From Paraphysomonas bandaiensis (lineage: Eukaryota; Chrysophyceae): a stretch of 64,000 nt of DNA. The number at the start of each line of letters is the position of its first letter. Within the stretch, counting starts at the first letter, position 1. The DNA lies in assembly GCA_965644295.1 (NCBI GenBank), contig CBFFRP010000354.1, positions 124,001 through 188,000 on the forward strand. The letters run 5' to 3'. Position numbers and translations under genes: made by a program. Shown in pieces: positions 60,492-64,000 of the stretch. A model generated the notes under the pieces. It had not been told where the DNA came from and ran no database searches. It saw only the letters and a list, made by a program, of their open reading frames with translations.

Positions 60492-63400
60492 ATGGAGCAC
60501 TCAGCTACTGTATCTATGTCAGGTCAGCAACTCTCCGACTTGACGAGTGCGAATTTAGAGAAATTTGATCATCTCGCAGCTTCACTAAATTATGAGCGAG
60601 AGGCTCTTGCATCGCGTAAATTATCCCCTCCTATATGTATTAATTTTGAGGCCGACAATGGATCCAGTGAAACATCCTCAGTTACCGCCCCGGAGGATGA
60701 TGAAAACTTTGATTCAGCTCCTATTAGAAAATTATTAAGCCGGAGTAACTCAGGTATCATTGCTTTGTATCATAATTTATACGCGAAGTCTGACTTTTTA
60801 TGATCTAGGGTCCTCTTATTCCAATTCATTTCCTTCCACTGAATTCGAAAGACTGAAAGCTGAATTTTTACTTCAGAAAAATGAGAATGCTCCAACCAGT
60901 GAGAAAAAAGAATCAGTCACTGCCAGATGTAGCGATGATACTGGCATTCTGAGTCAACAATCTACGTCAAGAGGGCCCGAGTGTTCTGAGTCTTACGACC
61001 AGTTTCAGTCACCCACTGGTATTGCATCCTCTTCCCTATTTAATTACCAGTATCCTTCAGAACGCCCTGCTCTACCACTACCTCGACATCCACCACAACA
61101 ACACCAACCGCATCATGAAGATTCGGATTGGTCTACAGGTTTCTATGGCGTTAACACGCAGCAACAGTACCGTGTTAACGCCCATCCTCCAGCATTTACT
61201 GGTGATACTTATTTGTATCGACACGCCGAGGAAGGTTTCGTGGATCAAGCACCTGGGTCCTACACAGCAGGGGTAGCTAATGAACGTTCCCCTACAGGAC
61301 GTCCTTACCCTATGCTAAAGAGTCAGTCCGATAATCGCGTTGGTGGTGGTGGTCCTTCGACCTGTGCATCCAGGCCCCACCCTATGCTTAAGAGCAACTC
61401 CGAGACACGTGTCCTACATAACCCAGTAATTGGTCATCCTCCAAGGAACATTTCCCGGCCCCCATCTTCTGCATCCTCCACCATGACTCCTACATCCACT
61501 TCGTCAATGACTTTCACTACAAATGACTTTGACAACTCATGGGAATCACCGGATGGATATTTAAGTGTTTCTCACGACCGTGTCACATCCGGCCGCCCCC
61601 ACCCAATGGTGAAAAGCAATTCAGACAATCGTGTGGTCGGACGACCACACCCGATGCTCAAGAGTAATTCGGAGACTCGAGTGTTACATGGGGACAGTTA
61701 TTTGCCGTCACCTCGACAACGAATTCCCTACGGTCATGGGCATTCCCCTTATCCCCGCCCTCCGAGCTCTTCTTCTAGTTCCATGACCCCGACTTCGATG
61801 AATTCGTCGATGTCCTTTTCAAGCACGGACATGGAGGGAGGATGGGAAGGATATGATGTCTATCCTGGGGGAACGGAGCGGAGTAGCAATGGACGCCCTC
61901 ATCCCATGATTAAGAGCTACTCGGACAACCGTGTGTATCAAGTGCAGGGTGGACAGCCGCAGCAATCTGCCAATGGTCGAATAGTTCCACGCCCTCGTAG
62001 CTCAGGTGCCCCAGTTATTCCTCCGTCCTCTTTCCCCCGGTCTGACCGGGAAATGGAATTCGAGGATACTAGGCAGGGTATTTACATTCAGCGAATGTCC
62101 ACCTCTTGGTCAGGAACAGCCTCCTCCCAGCAACAGCATGCCTCGAGCGCAGCTTCGCCAGCCAGTGTCCCTCCTACACAGGAATATCCGTTGCAAGTTC
62201 TTTCCCTCGATGCGGCGGCAGCATTCAGGGCCACGGATCCAAGCATGGAGAGTGACAGGAAGGCCATTTTTGATCTAATTGAAGCAGCGGGAGTTCAAGT
62301 TGTGCTTATGTCCAACACTGGACTAAGAGATGAGGAAGAGCTCAGAATTGTACGCAATGAAGTAAAAGCAAAGTACAACATGGAATCTGCAATGTGGGCA
62401 AGTTTTGAAACGCCAGGAAATGGTCGGGGAGTAGCTGTGCTCATTTTAGGGCCATTGGCTCCAAGAACTGGTTGGATTCGTAGTGACTCTTGTGGACACG
62501 TCTTGTCAGCCTCATCAAGAGTAAAACCGGGGCTGCCCGTGCTGTCCTTTGTAGCGTGCGACTTCTCCCAGGAGGGTGAAGTTTCAGAAGAGGCCAGGGC
62601 GCGCACTGTAGATGCCCTAAAAGAAATAATCAACGGTGAACACGAAAAGGGAAGCTTTGTTATCGCTGCGGGAAATATGTTGAATTGTACCCGCGGCACT
62701 GATGAGAGTACCGAGGCAGATATTTTGCGGAGTCTCAAAGACAGCGGCGTGTGTGGCCTCAAAGTGGGGCCTGCTGTTGAAGCCAGCAATGATCTATCCG
62801 TTACAGCGGATATAATTGTGTCCACCCACCAGTCTAACGACAATGGACTCTACCCAGAAGAATGTATAAGTGCGAAAGTGCTTGGTACCGACGTGGTATC
62901 TAAAGATATTAAAAGTGATAAAAGACCATGCATTGTATCCGTATCTGTTGCGGGGTGGCCCGCAGAAGCTTTTGTGCTTAGTAGGAGCTCTGCGCGATCA
63001 CCGGACTCCTCGTCCCCTACCCGAAAGACTAGACGCGGATTAAACAAATCTACTCGTCGAAGAGACGTTACAGCCCCATTACCACAGAATCGGTCCTCTC
63101 ATTATACGGGAGGATGTCCACCATCGTGGGTCAAAGATGGTGCCCCTTCTTCCGCTTCCGCATCGCCGTACACATCTCCAGATATGTACCAGCAATATGA
63201 GAGAAAGGGGGACCCGATCTACAGCTCATCTGAGAGCGTTCGTACATCTCTGAGCCTCGGTCATAGTGACTCAATAACTCTTGTTAATGATCTTCTATCG
63301 TGGAGAATGAAAATTGTAGAAGGTTTCAAACGATTAGATGATATTTTGCACATGACGCACTGGGGCGTAGTTCGCCTTGACCAACTGAAACAGCTGATAC

Positions 63401-63606
63401 AGGACGTGTTTAAGTGGGTTGATGCGACGCCCCATAGAACGAACACCCCTGGTTTTGCGGACTCTGCCTCCATGTCGGTGTTGCATAGTGTGTATGCCAG
63501 TCCCGCGGAGCAACTTCTGAGGTCCGCTCCTGATGTGCTCACTCAGGTTTTCAGAACCTGGCACACTATGGCTGATCATATGATCCAGAGAATGTCAGCG
63601 ATTTGA
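60492..63606 (+). CDS. Protein with five RPHPM-type repeats and a degenerate EEP-like domain
   Basis: Two exons (60492-60753, 60809-63606) with a 55-nt intron; 1019 aa. The N-terminal half is Pro/Ser/Gln-rich and probably disordered. It holds five copies of a 15-residue motif, consensus (G/S)RP(H/Y)PM(L/V/I)KS with S(D/E)(N/T)RV at its end, encoded near 61297, 61371, 61591, 61639 and 61891. Residues about 573-804 look like an endonuclease/exonuclease/phosphatase fold: VQVVLMSNTGLRDEEEL, GRGVAVLILGPLA, PVLSFVACDFSQ, GSFVIAAGNMLN and TADIIVSTHQ. The usual catalytic GD(x)N is replaced by AAGNMLN and the early Glu is absent, so activity is doubtful. A helical C terminus follows. The EEP call is inference; function is unknown. 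Confidence 0.65.
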
Positions 63607-64000
63607 ATCCGTTCGATGTTATGTTTTGTCGTTGTGGGAAATTATGACATGCTATGCAGAAATCCCACAGTGAGACGAACATCTATATTTTGCGTGGGCA
63701 AAAATTTAAAGAGAATTAGACGATATCGATATGGCACTTTTTATGTAAGTGGTCCCATGTGTTTTCTCATTTACAATTAGTACTATGGTATATGAAATTC
63801 TGTAGCGGTCTCTGTAGCGCTACATTTAACGTGCTGGAGGCTTATCCGTGTATTGGGGAAGGTGATTTCCTAGTAATGTATTATCTGGCTGACCTCCAGT
63901 TAGTGAGAACTTAATGACGTAAAGTATAATATTTTTTTAAGTAATGTACGGACCGCAGTCGTGTTAGATTCCAATGTATCCGATGAAACATATGACAATG
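63607..64000. other. 3' flank of the EEP-like gene
   Basis: AT-rich sequence to the window end. No further gene recognised. Confidence 0.45.

Overview
The window is nuclear DNA of a eukaryotic protist. Genes are split by very small spliceosomal introns (mostly 37-67 nt, GT-AG with a few GC-AG), all three standard stop codons are used, and intergenic spacers are short. The 6-phosphogluconate dehydrogenase is of the plant/cyanobacterial type, and there is a PPR protein, a yeast-Vsb1-like SulP transporter, a fused family II pyrophosphatase and an MBD/PHD chromatin reader. A BBIP1-like BBSome subunit and a rotatin homologue imply a cell with cilia or flagella. I infer a flagellated chromist-type protist (stramenopile, alveolate or relative); the sequence does not fix the species.

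Layout: ankyrin-repeat protein, partial (+, 1-528); SulP-STAS-cNMP transporter (-, about 1409-4414); GT34-like glycosyltransferase (+, 5066-6127); retroelement cluster (6.5-9.2 kb); NDPK-like x3 plus family II pyrophosphatase fusion (-, 9730-15020); PPR/TrmB-like methyltransferase fusion (+, 15588-18129); decayed gene (-, about 19.0-19.86 kb); MBD/PHD/extended-PHD protein (+, 20470-24320); hAT transposon with a nested retroelement (25163-27220); SF3B6 (-, 27539-28117); ankyrin/methyltransferase protein (+, 28743-30307); aquaporin (-, 31425-32393); EF-hand protein (+, 32913-35893); V-ATPase subunit E (-, 36702-37665); 6PGDH (+, 38167-39736); retroelement remnants (40.2-41.5 kb); ArfGAP with two PH regions (-, 42041-43654); TAP42/IGBP1 (+, 44174-45482); BBIP1-like (+, 46845-47024); GH85 ENGase (-, 47658-50465); single-pass membrane protein (+, 50927-51309); rotatin (-, 52088-59717); EEP-like protein with an RPHPM repeat (+, 60492-63606).

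The strongest large-scale pattern is strand order. Almost every gene belongs to a divergent minus/plus pair sharing a 0.46-0.78 kb 5'-5' interval. All transposon material lies in convergent 3'-3' intervals, while the tetranucleotide microsatellites lie in 5'-5' intervals. This suggests pervasive bidirectional promoters.

Functionally the genes are mostly housekeeping: splicing (SF3B6), proton pumping (V-ATPase E), pentose phosphate flux (6PGDH), pyrophosphate/nucleotide metabolism, PP2A regulation (TAP42), Arf GTPase cycling, free N-glycan turnover (ENGase), transport (SulP, aquaporin) and ciliary assembly (BBIP1, rotatin). No CRISPR, operon, rRNA or bacterial replication feature was seen. I did not recognise any tRNA gene, but could not scan for them computationally.
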